NCBI GenBank assembly: GCA_030615435.1
Contig: JAUWZH010000045.1
Location: 1 to 13,346 of the forward strand
Length of the DNA stretch: 13,346 nucleotides
Reading direction: 5' to 3'
From: Candidatus Brocadiaceae bacterium
GTDB taxonomy: Bacteria; Planctomycetota; Brocadiia; SM23-32
Every line of letters begins with the position of its first letter. The first letter of the stretch is position 1. Shown in pieces: positions 1 to 5,610 of this stretch. A model generated the notes under the pieces. The model was not told where the DNA came from. It did no database searches and was given only the letters and a program-made list of their open reading frames with translations. Position numbers and translations under genes: made by a program.

Positions 1-28
1 GGTAGTATCTCGGGGCGGACGCTGGCGC

Positions 29-238
29 ATGTACTTGATGAGCATTGAAGAACTGGCCGAATACTTGGGCGAGAGTAAGCGCTCTATCTACCGCTACATC
101 AAGTCTGGAGACTGTCCGCCCTACATTCGTCTTAACGCTCGCAACATAAAATCCGACAGGCGCGATGTGGACGCCTGGCTAGACTCCAAGAAGGTGAATC
201 CCCATGCCAACCATTCGAAGGGGGAATCAGATGGGTGA
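29..238 (+). CDS. AlpA/excisionase-like HTH DNA-binding protein
   Basis: Small (69 aa) putative DNA-binding protein of the AlpA/excisionase type (MerR-like HTH_17 family). Residues 4-14 (MSIEELAEYLG) and 15-26 (ESKRSIYRYIKS) fit the helix-turn-helix, followed by a wing-like stretch and the typical ending DVDAWLDSKK, close to the R-x-D-V-x-x-W-L pattern of this family. Such proteins regulate excision or transcription of phages, integrated plasmids and genomic islands, or act as small regulators. The start is uncertain: ATG 29 has a G-rich stretch (12-19) nine bases upstream, ATG 38 is an alternative, and the frame is open to the left window edge. The 3' end overlaps the next gene by 8 bp, which suggests translational coupling. 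Which element it belongs to cannot be seen. Confidence in the HTH call is good; the exact role is inferred. Confidence 0.75.
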   Translation: MYLMSIEELAEYLGESKRSIYRYIKSGDCPPYIRLNARNIKSDRRDVDAWLDSKKVNPHANHSKGESDG

Positions 239-476
239 AATCGCATTCGTTGTCGGGCAAAGTGCCACAGCCGGGAGCAGAGGCATAAACCTTGTATTCT
301 TTGTCGTGCTCATACTCGTCCTTGTTTTTGTCTGGCTTATGAGCCGCCGGATTCGGCGATGGTTCGGCCGTTCATTGAAGGCCCGACAGGACTTAGCTAG
401 GGCGACCGCAGATGTAGCGGAGAGACTTGAGAGGATCGAGAGCAAGCTCGAAGAGCAGAGCAAGGCGGAACGGTAG
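231..476 (+). CDS. small single-pass membrane protein with coiled-coil tail
   Basis: Hypothetical protein of 81 aa. Start ATG 231 is preferred over the in-frame ATG 204 because an AAGGGGG ribosome-binding site (219-225) lies just upstream. Residues 18-37 are a strongly hydrophobic membrane helix, followed by a basic stretch RRIRRWFGR (39-47) that by the positive-inside rule puts the C-terminus in the cytoplasm. Residues 52-80 are charged and heptad-like (ending ERLERIESKLEEQ), a probable coiled coil. The layout resembles holin-like or small accessory membrane proteins of mobile elements, but no family is recognised. It starts inside the HTH gene, so the pair is probably co-translated. It could be a real small gene of an island or an orphan. 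Function unknown. Confidence 0.6.
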   Translation: MGEIAFVVGQSATAGSRGINLVFFVVLILVLVFVWLMSRRIRRWFGRSLKARQDLARATADVAERLERIESKLEEQSKAER

Positions 477-526
477 TTCGCCTGAGACTCCTTTCCGTGG
501 CTTTGTCAACGTTCTTCGTTGACCTT

Positions 527-694
527 ACGCAAGGCACTCGCGGCGAGGGCGGCCGACGCTGGTGCGAACGCATCTGGACGGCAATGGGGACCTGCACCCA
601 ACAGGGACGGTCCGTCTTCGGTTTCTTTGAGCGTGCCGTGCCAGCCTACTTCTCCGGCCAGCCCCCGCCCTCCCTGCTCACCGCTCCACCTTGA
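527..694 (+). pseudogene. IS66-family transposase, C-terminal remnant
   Basis: The translated frame (55 aa before a TGA at 692-694) matches from memory the C-terminal end of IS66-type (TnpC) transposases: G-T-R/Q-x-E-x-G-x-R-x-x-E-R-I-W-T, then TCTQQGRSVFGF, then a tail ending GQPPPSLL. In intact proteins this follows the catalytic DDE core and the NNxAER motif. Here everything upstream is missing: before about position 527 the frame loses resemblance, and no catalytic domain, inverted repeat or tnpA/tnpB partner is visible. It is therefore a 5'-truncated, non-functional relic. Related full-length elements are common in planctomycete-type genomes. The stop codon overlaps the -35 element of the promoter at 691-719. 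Confidence is moderate because the match is short, though several motif blocks occur in the right order. Confidence 0.7.
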
Positions 695-719
695 CCAATT
701 CCATGTGAACGGTTATATT
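691..719 (+). promoter_or_regulatory. sigma70-type promoter upstream of the 160-aa membrane protein gene
   Basis: TTGACC (691-696) and TATATT (714-719) are separated by 17 bp, each one mismatch from consensus and with ideal spacing. Transcription would start near 726, leaving a leader of about 95 nt before ATG 821. The -35 hexamer includes the last base of the final Pro codon and the TGA stop of the IS66 transposase remnant. Confidence 0.65.
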
Positions 720-812
720 CCGGACACCCGCTGCGTATGTAGGCATCTTAGGTGCCGGCCGGCGGCCGATCTTCGGCATCGTGTCCGGCATCGCGTAGCC
801 CGAGCCCACTAC

Positions 813-819
813 AGGAGGG
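813..819 (+). promoter_or_regulatory. ribosome-binding site fixing the start at 821
   Basis: AGGAGGG directly precedes ATG 821 (one base between), a strong though closely spaced Shine-Dalgarno. It argues against the longer in-frame reading from 752, whose extra 23 residues are low-complexity and have no ribosome-binding site. Confidence 0.6.
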
Positions 820-820
820 C

Positions 821-1303
821 ATGAGAGTGAAGAGCAAAGCCATGATCGTGATCGGTTTCATCCTCGGTCTGCTTGTGGGCGCTGTGGCAACCTTCGTCTT
901 CATGGGAATCAACACGAGAAAGGTGATGGCCATATACGCAGATGCGCAGCTTCTGGAGATGGCGGTCAACGCTGACCTGATTCGCGCCGGGAAGGGCGAC
1001 AAGCTGCTCGAACGCTACGATGTTGCCATTCCCAGAAACGCCGCCCAGTTTGCGGACTATCACTGGAAGTATCTAAGGGGCAACCAAAAGCATGCAGCGC
1101 TTTGGGCGGTCCAGAGATACTATGAGGATAATCCATCAGTGGCAGTGCCTCCCGAGCTTCAGCCCATTCTTGGCTCACTACCACCGCGTCCACGCTCGAG
1201 TTGCGGGTTAAGACGTGAGGATGCCGCTGAGAGCAAGGCCGAAGCGAACGCCGACACGGGAGAGACCGCTGCGCCCGGCGAGCAGGAAAACGCCAGCAAC
1301 TGA
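821..1303 (+). CDS. hypothetical single-pass membrane protein (160 aa)
   Basis: No family recognised. Residues 8-30 form an N-terminal membrane helix rich in Gly/Ala/Val (IGFILGLLVGAVATF), either an uncleaved signal anchor or an N-in anchor; the preceding residues are basic (MRVKSK). Residues 31-120 are a mixed, probably helical domain with several aromatics (ADYHWKYLRG, ALWAVQRYYED). Residues 120-160 are a low-complexity Pro/Arg then Ala/Glu-rich tail, probably disordered. The start is set by the AGGAGGG at 813-819, and the gene has its own promoter (691-719). It stands alone between an IS66 relic and a gene-poor region, so context does not help with function. The strong promoter, ribosome-binding site and membrane helix argue that it is a real gene. 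The soluble part would lie outside the cytoplasm if the anchor is N-in. Confidence 0.65.
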   Translation: MRVKSKAMIVIGFILGLLVGAVATFVFMGINTRKVMAIYADAQLLEMAVNADLIRAGKGDKLLERYDVAIPRNAAQFADYHWKYLRGNQKHAALWAVQRYYEDNPSVAVPPELQPILGSLPPRPRSSCGLRREDAAESKAEANADTGETAAPGEQENASN

Positions 1304-1315
1304 GCTTGTCCGCAT

Positions 1316-1331
1316 GTGTGCCGGCGCGCAC
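1316..1331 (+). terminator. weak hairpin after the 160-aa membrane protein gene
   Basis: Six-base stem GTGTGC/GCGCAC (one T-G pair) with a CGGC tetraloop, 12 bases after the stop codon. The following TTCCGGTTTGCCTT is only mildly T-rich, so this is at best a weak terminator. Confidence 0.3.
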
Positions 1332-1531
1332 TTCCGGTTTGCCTTGATCTTCCTTCTCCACGTACTCGGCTAGCGGCCACAGGTAAAGGCAACGTTGACA
1401 TCAGGTTCCTGTCCAGCGTTCCGCACCCCAGGAATCCCCGCCAAGGCCCTCCAATCTTGCTGTTGAGCATTCCCCCTCTGGGTTAACAACCGCGTTCGAC
1501 TTGGACCCCAGTCCGACGTTTCAAACTCCGA

Positions 1532-1556
1532 CCTTTCGGCAGGCTCAAGGCAGGCG
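1532..1556 (+). repeat. dispersed repeat of the CCTTCGACAGGCTCAGGGCAGGC type
   Basis: CCTTTCGGCAGGCTCAAGGC (1532-1551) and the next bases resemble the short intergenic repeat that on its reverse strand reads through as PALSLPKG, widespread in environmental bacterial genomes. The internal GCAGGC...GGCAGGC layout is part of that unit. Only one fairly complete copy is in the window; a 12-base partial match lies at 1983-1994. Identification is from memory of the motif. Confidence 0.5.
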
Positions 1557-1653
1557 GGGTAAGTAAACAGTAGAGAGAGTACGGAATCCTGCCTGGCGGC
1601 GCACCGGAGGCAGAGCCAAGGTCGTCGTGGGCGCAGCGCGAGAGGAGCCGCCC

Positions 1654-1863
1654 ATGCACCAGACCGAAGCCGAGCTGAGTCCTGACGAACGCCGCCGCGA
1701 GATCGCGACCATTCTGGCCGCCGGCATCTTCCGCCCTGCCATCGGCCCAGGCCGCAGCCACCGACATCGTTTCCCAAAGATCGTCAACCCGATTCGGCCG
1801 GTCACCGACTACGCCGATCTCGCCCGGCTGGCGCATGTCTCCCGCCCGCAACAAAGGCGGTGA
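1654..1863 (+). pseudogene. fused remnant of recombinase-associated small proteins
   Basis: A 69-codon frame from ATG 1654 (AGAGGAG upstream) contains two blocks I associate with different proteins beside large serine recombinase/DUF2924 cassettes. Residues 7-24 (LSPDERRREIATILAAGI) resemble the start of a short protein usually written SPEERRREVAAILARGVLRL. Residues 48-62 (DYADLARLAHVSRPQ) resemble the HTH segment of a second protein (usually Q/YAELARLGHVTRARITQIMNLL). The middle is short and the HTH block ends abruptly after SRPQQRR, without the normal ITQIMNL continuation. The simplest reading is a deletion that fused two neighbours and then truncated the second. No recombinase gene remains. 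It may still be translated, but is unlikely to be functional as either parent. Identification rests on motif memory. Confidence 0.5.
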
Positions 1864-1921
1864 AGATCGGCCAGCCTGCCGCAGGTGGGCCACCATGTCC
1901 CGGCGAAGGAACTCAGCGCGT

Positions 1922-1950
1922 TTGAACGGCTGCGCCTTGAGCGGTAAGAT
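1922..1950 (+). promoter_or_regulatory. candidate sigma70-type promoter for the cysDN operon
   Basis: TTGAAC (1922-1927) and TAAGAT (1945-1950) are separated by 17 bp, each with 4 of 6 consensus matches. Transcription would start near 1957, giving a leader of about 78 nt before cysD. It is the best-spaced pair upstream of cysD, but the weak hexamers leave doubt. Confidence 0.4.
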
Positions 1951-1982
1951 AGCTCCTCGCAGCTTGTGGTCTCCGGGCCGGG

Positions 1983-1994
1983 CCTTTCGGCAGG
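1983..1994 (+). repeat. partial second copy of the dispersed repeat
   Basis: CCTTTCGGCAGG is identical to 1532-1543 and in the same orientation; the match ends there. It lies about 40 bp upstream of cysD and, with the first copy, brackets the recombinase-associated remnant. Confidence 0.35.
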
Positions 1995-2034
1995 GGTCCG
2001 GGTTTCCACTGGCTTTCTTGGCGGACCAACAGAG

Positions 2035-2838
2035 ATGGATCGCCTTACGGAACTCGAGAACAGAAGCATCTACATCATTCGCGAAGCCTATCACCAGTTC
2101 GGCCGGCTCGCGGCGTTGTGGTCCGTGGGGAAGGACTCGACGGCGCTCGTGTGGCTGTGCAAGAAGGCGTTCTTCGGGGACGTTCCGTTCCCCGTCGTCC
2201 ACATTGACACGAGCTACAAGTTCCCCGAGATGTACAGCTTTCGCGACGAGATGGTCGCGCGATGGGGGCTAGACCTGATTGTGGCGCGCAACGAGGAGGC
2301 GCTCGCCCGTGGCGTCGGCCCGCACGAGGGCAGCAAGCTGAATTGCTGCACTGAACTCAAGACCAACGCACTGAAGCAGTGCATCGCCGAGTACGGTTTC
2401 GAGGGCCTTCTGCTGGCCATCCGGCGGGACGAGCACGGCATCCGCGCGAAGGAACGCTATTTCTCACCGCGCGACCGCCAGTTCCGCTGGAACTACGAGG
2501 ACCAGCCTCCGGAGCTCTGGGACCAGTACACCAGCGAGGTGGACGAGGAGTTCCACCTGCGCGTGCATCCCCTGCTGGAATGGCGCGAGCTGGACGTGTG
2601 GCTCTACGTCAGGCGGGAGAACCTGCCTGTCAACCCGCTCTACTTCGCCCGGGACGGCAAGCGATACCGCAGCCTGGGCTGCAAGACGTGCTGTTCGCCC
2701 GTGCAGTCCAACGCCTCCACCGTGGACGAGATCATCGAGGAGATACGCACCGGCAGGACGGCCGAAAGGGCCGGTCGCGCTCAGGACAAAGAAGACGCCT
2801 ACACCATGCAGAAGCTGCGGGCGCTGGGATACATGTAG
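2035..2838 (+). CDS. cysD: sulfate adenylyltransferase subunit 2 (ATP sulfurylase small subunit)
   Basis: The 267-aa catalytic subunit that, with the CysN GTPase, joins sulfate to ATP to give adenylyl sulfate (APS) and pyrophosphate in the cytoplasm. It has the PP-loop SVGKDST (30-36), an N-terminus typical of CysD (RSIYIIREAY 10-19), RRDE (130-133), AKER (138-141), PELW (159-162) and the C-terminal ERAGRAQD...LRALGYM. Length is near the usual ~300 aa. Start ATG 2035 is chosen because it matches the family's N-terminus; the in-frame extension from 1966 is not conserved-looking. The ribosome-binding site is poor. It belongs to the subtype with cysteine pairs: C104-C105 and C216-x-x-C219 (plus C220), a pattern resembling the [4Fe-4S] ligands of APS reductases and absent from the E. 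coli type. The RRDE/AKER motifs and adjacent cysN support CysD over a reductase. Confidence 0.93.
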   Translation: MDRLTELENRSIYIIREAYHQFGRLAALWSVGKDSTALVWLCKKAFFGDVPFPVVHIDTSYKFPEMYSFRDEMVARWGLDLIVARNEEALARGVGPHEGSKLNCCTELKTNALKQCIAEYGFEGLLLAIRRDEHGIRAKERYFSPRDRQFRWNYEDQPPELWDQYTSEVDEEFHLRVHPLLEWRELDVWLYVRRENLPVNPLYFARDGKRYRSLGCKTCCSPVQSNASTVDEIIEEIRTGRTAERAGRAQDKEDAYTMQKLRALGYM

Positions 2839-2933
2839 GACGGCGTCCTCGCGCGCGCCTGACGCCTTGTGGGTCGCCGCGTCGCCAGAGGCGGGGCGTT
2901 GCCCTCGCAGGCTGCCACTAAGAGAACGGACTC

Positions 2934-4178
2934 ATGGAAGATGAAGCGCTGAAGCTGGTTCTGGTTGGATCCGTTGACCATGGGAAGTCCACGCTGATCG
3001 GCCGGCTGTTCCACGACACCGATTCCCTGCCGGAGGGGAAGCTGGAAGAAATCCGCGCCGCCTCCGAGGCGGAGGGCAAGGAGCTGGAGTTCGGCTTCGT
3101 AATGGATCACCTGCGCGAGGAGCGCCAGCGCGGCATGACCATTGACACCGCGCAGACCTTCTTCTCGACCGAGCGGCGCCAGTACGTGATCATTGACGCC
3201 CCGGGCCACAAGGAGTTCCTCAAGAACATGATCTCGGGCGCCTCGCAGGCAGAGGCGGCCCTGCTGATTTGCAGCGCCCACGAAGGGGTCGAGGAGCAGA
3301 CGCGCCGCCACGCTTACGTGCTCAAGCTGCTGGGCCTGTCCCAGACCATCGTCGCCTACAACAAGATGGACCTGGTGCACTACGACCGGCGCCGCTTCGA
3401 GGAAGTCCGGAGCGAGCTGCTCAGGTTCCTGGACCGCATCGGAATCAGCCCCGCCCTGGAGATCCCGATCAGTGCGAAGCTCGGCGACAACGTGGCCGGG
3501 CGGTCCGCCAACATGCCGTGGTACGGCGGGCCGACCATCCTGGAGGCGCTCGACCGTTTCGAGAAGGGCCCCGCGCCTCTCGAGAAGCCCGTCCGGTTCC
3601 CTATCCAGGACGTTTACGAGCTGGACGGCGGACAGTTGGCCGTGGGCCGGGTCGAAAGCGGCGTGCTGAGGCGCGGCGCGGAGCTCACTTTCCTGCCCAC
3701 CGGCAGGATGCGCACGGTCCTGAACATCAGGAAGTTCGGCGAGGAAGACCTCGCGGAAGCGCCCGCCGGCGAGTGTATCGGCGTGATCTTCGACAGGGAC
3801 GACGTTCAGCGCGGAGAGGTGGGCTGCCCGCCCGGGGAGACGGCGAGGCAGGCCGTCTCCTTCCAGGCAAGCATCTTCTGGATGGCGCGGGCGCCCCTGC
3901 AGGCCGGCGAAGAGCTGTCCGTCCGCTGCTCCACCCAGGAGCGGGTCTGCCGCGTCAGCGCCATCCGCGAGCGCGTGGATTCTTCCACGCTGGAACACCT
4001 GGAACACAACGCCGCTGCGCTCCAGGAGACCGAGGTCGGCGAAGTCACCATCTCGACCGACTCCCCGATAGTGCTGGAGAGCTTCACGGACGTGCCAGAA
4101 CTCGGCCGCTTCGTGCTCGTCAGGGGCTGCGACGTGGTCGCCGGCGGCATCGTGACCGCGCCGGAAGCAGGCGCGTAG
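2934..4178 (+). CDS. cysN: sulfate adenylyltransferase subunit 1 (GTPase subunit)
   Basis: The 414-aa translation-factor-like GTPase whose GTP hydrolysis drives APS synthesis by CysD. All G motifs are present: P-loop GSVDHGKST (12-20), switch I region ending RGMTID (66-71), DAPGH (88-92), NKMD (143-146) and SAK (180-182). The EF-Tu-like beta-barrel domains 2 and 3 follow from about residue 215. It is shorter than the ~475 aa of E. coli CysN, apparently through compact C-terminal domains rather than truncation, and carries no fused APS kinase (CysC) domain. The ATG at 2934 sits eight codons before the conserved LVLVGSVDHGKS start, so the start is secure although the ribosome-binding site (AGAGAACGGA) is weak. 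It lies 95 bp after cysD on the same strand and is probably co-transcribed. The spacer holds a weak GGCGTC/GACGCC hairpin. Confidence 0.95.
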   Translation: MEDEALKLVLVGSVDHGKSTLIGRLFHDTDSLPEGKLEEIRAASEAEGKELEFGFVMDHLREERQRGMTIDTAQTFFSTERRQYVIIDAPGHKEFLKNMISGASQAEAALLICSAHEGVEEQTRRHAYVLKLLGLSQTIVAYNKMDLVHYDRRRFEEVRSELLRFLDRIGISPALEIPISAKLGDNVAGRSANMPWYGGPTILEALDRFEKGPAPLEKPVRFPIQDVYELDGGQLAVGRVESGVLRRGAELTFLPTGRMRTVLNIRKFGEEDLAEAPAGECIGVIFDRDDVQRGEVGCPPGETARQAVSFQASIFWMARAPLQAGEELSVRCSTQERVCRVSAIRERVDSSTLEHLEHNAAALQETEVGEVTISTDSPIVLESFTDVPELGRFVLVRGCDVVAGGIVTAPEAGA

Positions 4179-4236
4179 CCCTCCCTCCGGAGGCCCAGCG
4201 TAGCGGGACGGAGCAACTCAAGAGGTCCACTGAGCC

Positions 4237-5538
4237 ATGATCTTCGGTTTCGGCCGCAAGAGGAAGGTCTTCGGCATCGGGCTCGACGGATTCCCCCATT
4301 CCCTGGCCCGCAGGCTGATGGACGGCGGCCACATGCCGAACCTCCAGCGGCTCGCGCGGGAGGGCTCGTTCAAGCGGATCAACAGCGTCTATCCCACCGT
4401 GAGCAACGTCGCCTGGGCATCCTTCCAGACAGGGCTCGGCCCCGGCGAGTTCGGCATCTTCGGATTCGTGGAACTCAGGCCCGACCTGGACATTTACATC
4501 CCCAACGCCACCGACCTGAAGGGCGAAACGATATGGCAGCGCCTCGGTGCGAGGGGCAAGAAGGTCGTGGCCCTCAGCGTGCCCATGACTTATCCGGCGC
4601 CTCGCGTCAACGGCCTGCTGGTGAGCGGGTTCCTTGCGCCCAGGCTTGACGAGAAGGCGGTCTCCAGCCCGGAGGTGCTCCGGAAACTGCGATGGACCAT
4701 GTATGAGATAGACGTTGACCCTGCGGTGGCCCACCGGTCTCTGGATGAGTTCCAGGAGGAACTCACCCGCGTCAGCACCAGGCGTCGGCAGACCGCGCTC
4801 GAGCTCATGGACAGCGAGGACTGGGACCTGTTCTTCGTCCACGTGATGGACACCGACCGGATGGGCCACTTCATGTGGAAGTTTCAGCACGAGCCGCAGA
4901 GCCCGCGCGGGAAGTACTTCTTCGATTTCTTCGGCAAGATAGACGAGTTCATCGGGCAGGTGGTCGAGCGGCTCGACAAGGGCACGCAGCTCCTCATCCT
5001 GAGCGACCACGGCTTCTGCGACCTCAAGTGGGAAGTGCAGCTCAACCGCTGGCTGCGGGCCGAAGGGTATCTTGACTACGAGAACGACCCCGAGCGCATG
5101 TTCAAGGCGGTCAAGCCCGGCTCGCGTGCAGTGGCGCTGGTCCCGGGCCGGATCTACCTGCTCACCCGGCGGCGGTGCGAGATCGGTTCGGTCTCCGAGA
5201 TGGACTACGAGTCCCTCCGCGCGGAAATCATGGAGAGGCTCAAGGAGCTGAAAGACCCGGACACCGGAGAGCCGGTCTGCAACAGAATAATGACGCGGGA
5301 GGAGGTGTTCGACGGCCCCTACCTGAGCCGCGCCCCCGACATCGCCATTGACCCCCGGGACGGATACGACCTGAAAGCAAAGCTCGGTGAGGGAGAGCTG
5401 TTCGAGAGAGGCGTCCTCAACGGCATGCACACCTATCACGACGCAATGCTGCTGACGGGCCCGGCCCTGGCAGACGTCTCAAGAGCCACGAGCGTGACCG
5501 AGGCCGGAGCCCTGCTGGCCCGCCACTTCCTCGAATGA
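4237..5538 (+). CDS. alkaline phosphatase superfamily phosphohydrolase (COG3379-like)
   Basis: A 433-aa two-metal hydrolase of the alkaline phosphatase/nucleotide pyrophosphatase superfamily, close in form to the predicted phosphohydrolase/phosphomutase group. Metal-binding and catalytic residues are visible: D17 in GIGLDGFP, nucleophile T54 in YPTVSN, D207-x-x-x-H211 in DTDRMGH, D257-H258 in SDHGF, and a late His in NGMHTYHD (H398; H401 near). The set is complete, so an active phosphomonoesterase or phosphodiesterase is expected. No signal peptide or membrane helix is seen, so it is probably cytoplasmic, unlike classical periplasmic alkaline phosphatase. The substrate is unknown. Position 58 bp after cysN on the same strand suggests a role around activated sulfate or a sulfated or nucleotide-linked product, an inference. 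A sulfatase is unlikely because there is no C/S-x-P-x-R signature. Confidence 0.88.
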   Translation: MIFGFGRKRKVFGIGLDGFPHSLARRLMDGGHMPNLQRLAREGSFKRINSVYPTVSNVAWASFQTGLGPGEFGIFGFVELRPDLDIYIPNATDLKGETIWQRLGARGKKVVALSVPMTYPAPRVNGLLVSGFLAPRLDEKAVSSPEVLRKLRWTMYEIDVDPAVAHRSLDEFQEELTRVSTRRRQTALELMDSEDWDLFFVHVMDTDRMGHFMWKFQHEPQSPRGKYFFDFFGKIDEFIGQVVERLDKGTQLLILSDHGFCDLKWEVQLNRWLRAEGYLDYENDPERMFKAVKPGSRAVALVPGRIYLLTRRRCEIGSVSEMDYESLRAEIMERLKELKDPDTGEPVCNRIMTREEVFDGPYLSRAPDIAIDPRDGYDLKAKLGEGELFERGVLNGMHTYHDAMLLTGPALADVSRATSVTEAGALLARHFLE

Positions 5539-5610
5539 GCCCTGCAACTGCGTGCGCCGAACGAGGAGCAGCCCCCGCTGCCTCCGCGATGAGGAATCGG
5601 AAGGTGCCCA

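Larger units (their letters stand above)
1304..1653. other. gene-poor stretch of about 350 bp
   Basis: No convincing gene on either strand; the open frames here lack ribosome-binding sites and recognisable motifs. It contains a weak hairpin just after the preceding stop (GTGTGC 1316-1321 with GCGCAC 1326-1331, loop CGGC, T-poor flank), a lone TTGACA (1394-1399) with no -10 partner, and the dispersed repeat copy at 1532-1556. It is probably eroded accessory DNA. Confidence 0.5.

Noticed and set aside
1394..1399. TTGACA as a -35 box
   Set aside because: No acceptable -10 at 16-18 bp downstream and no gene to drive.
1483..2202. Minus-strand frame of 239 codons spanning the repeat, the remnant and the start of cysD
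   Set aside because: It crosses unrelated features, including the conserved cysD N-terminus, and its PALSLPKG segment is just the repeat read backwards.
2035..2838. Reading this gene as an APS/PAPS reductase because of the CC...CxxC cysteines
   Set aside because: CysD hallmarks RRDE and AKER, the ERAGRAQD C-terminus and the adjacent cysN fit ATP sulfurylase, and the reductase C-terminal ECGxH-type motif is absent.
2842..2866. GGCGTC/GACGCC hairpin after cysD as a terminator
   Set aside because: Short stem, 13-nt loop and no T-run; cysN follows on the same strand and is expected to be co-transcribed.
2799..4007. Long minus-strand open frame (about 400 codons) across cysN
   Set aside because: Antisense shadow of a GC-rich gene: the + strand has a complete set of GTPase motifs, and the minus frame has no motif or ribosome-binding site.
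4120..5439. Long minus-strand open frame across the phosphohydrolase gene
   Set aside because: The + strand keeps every metal ligand of the alkaline phosphatase superfamily; the antisense product is His/Val/Glu-rich and unlike any family.
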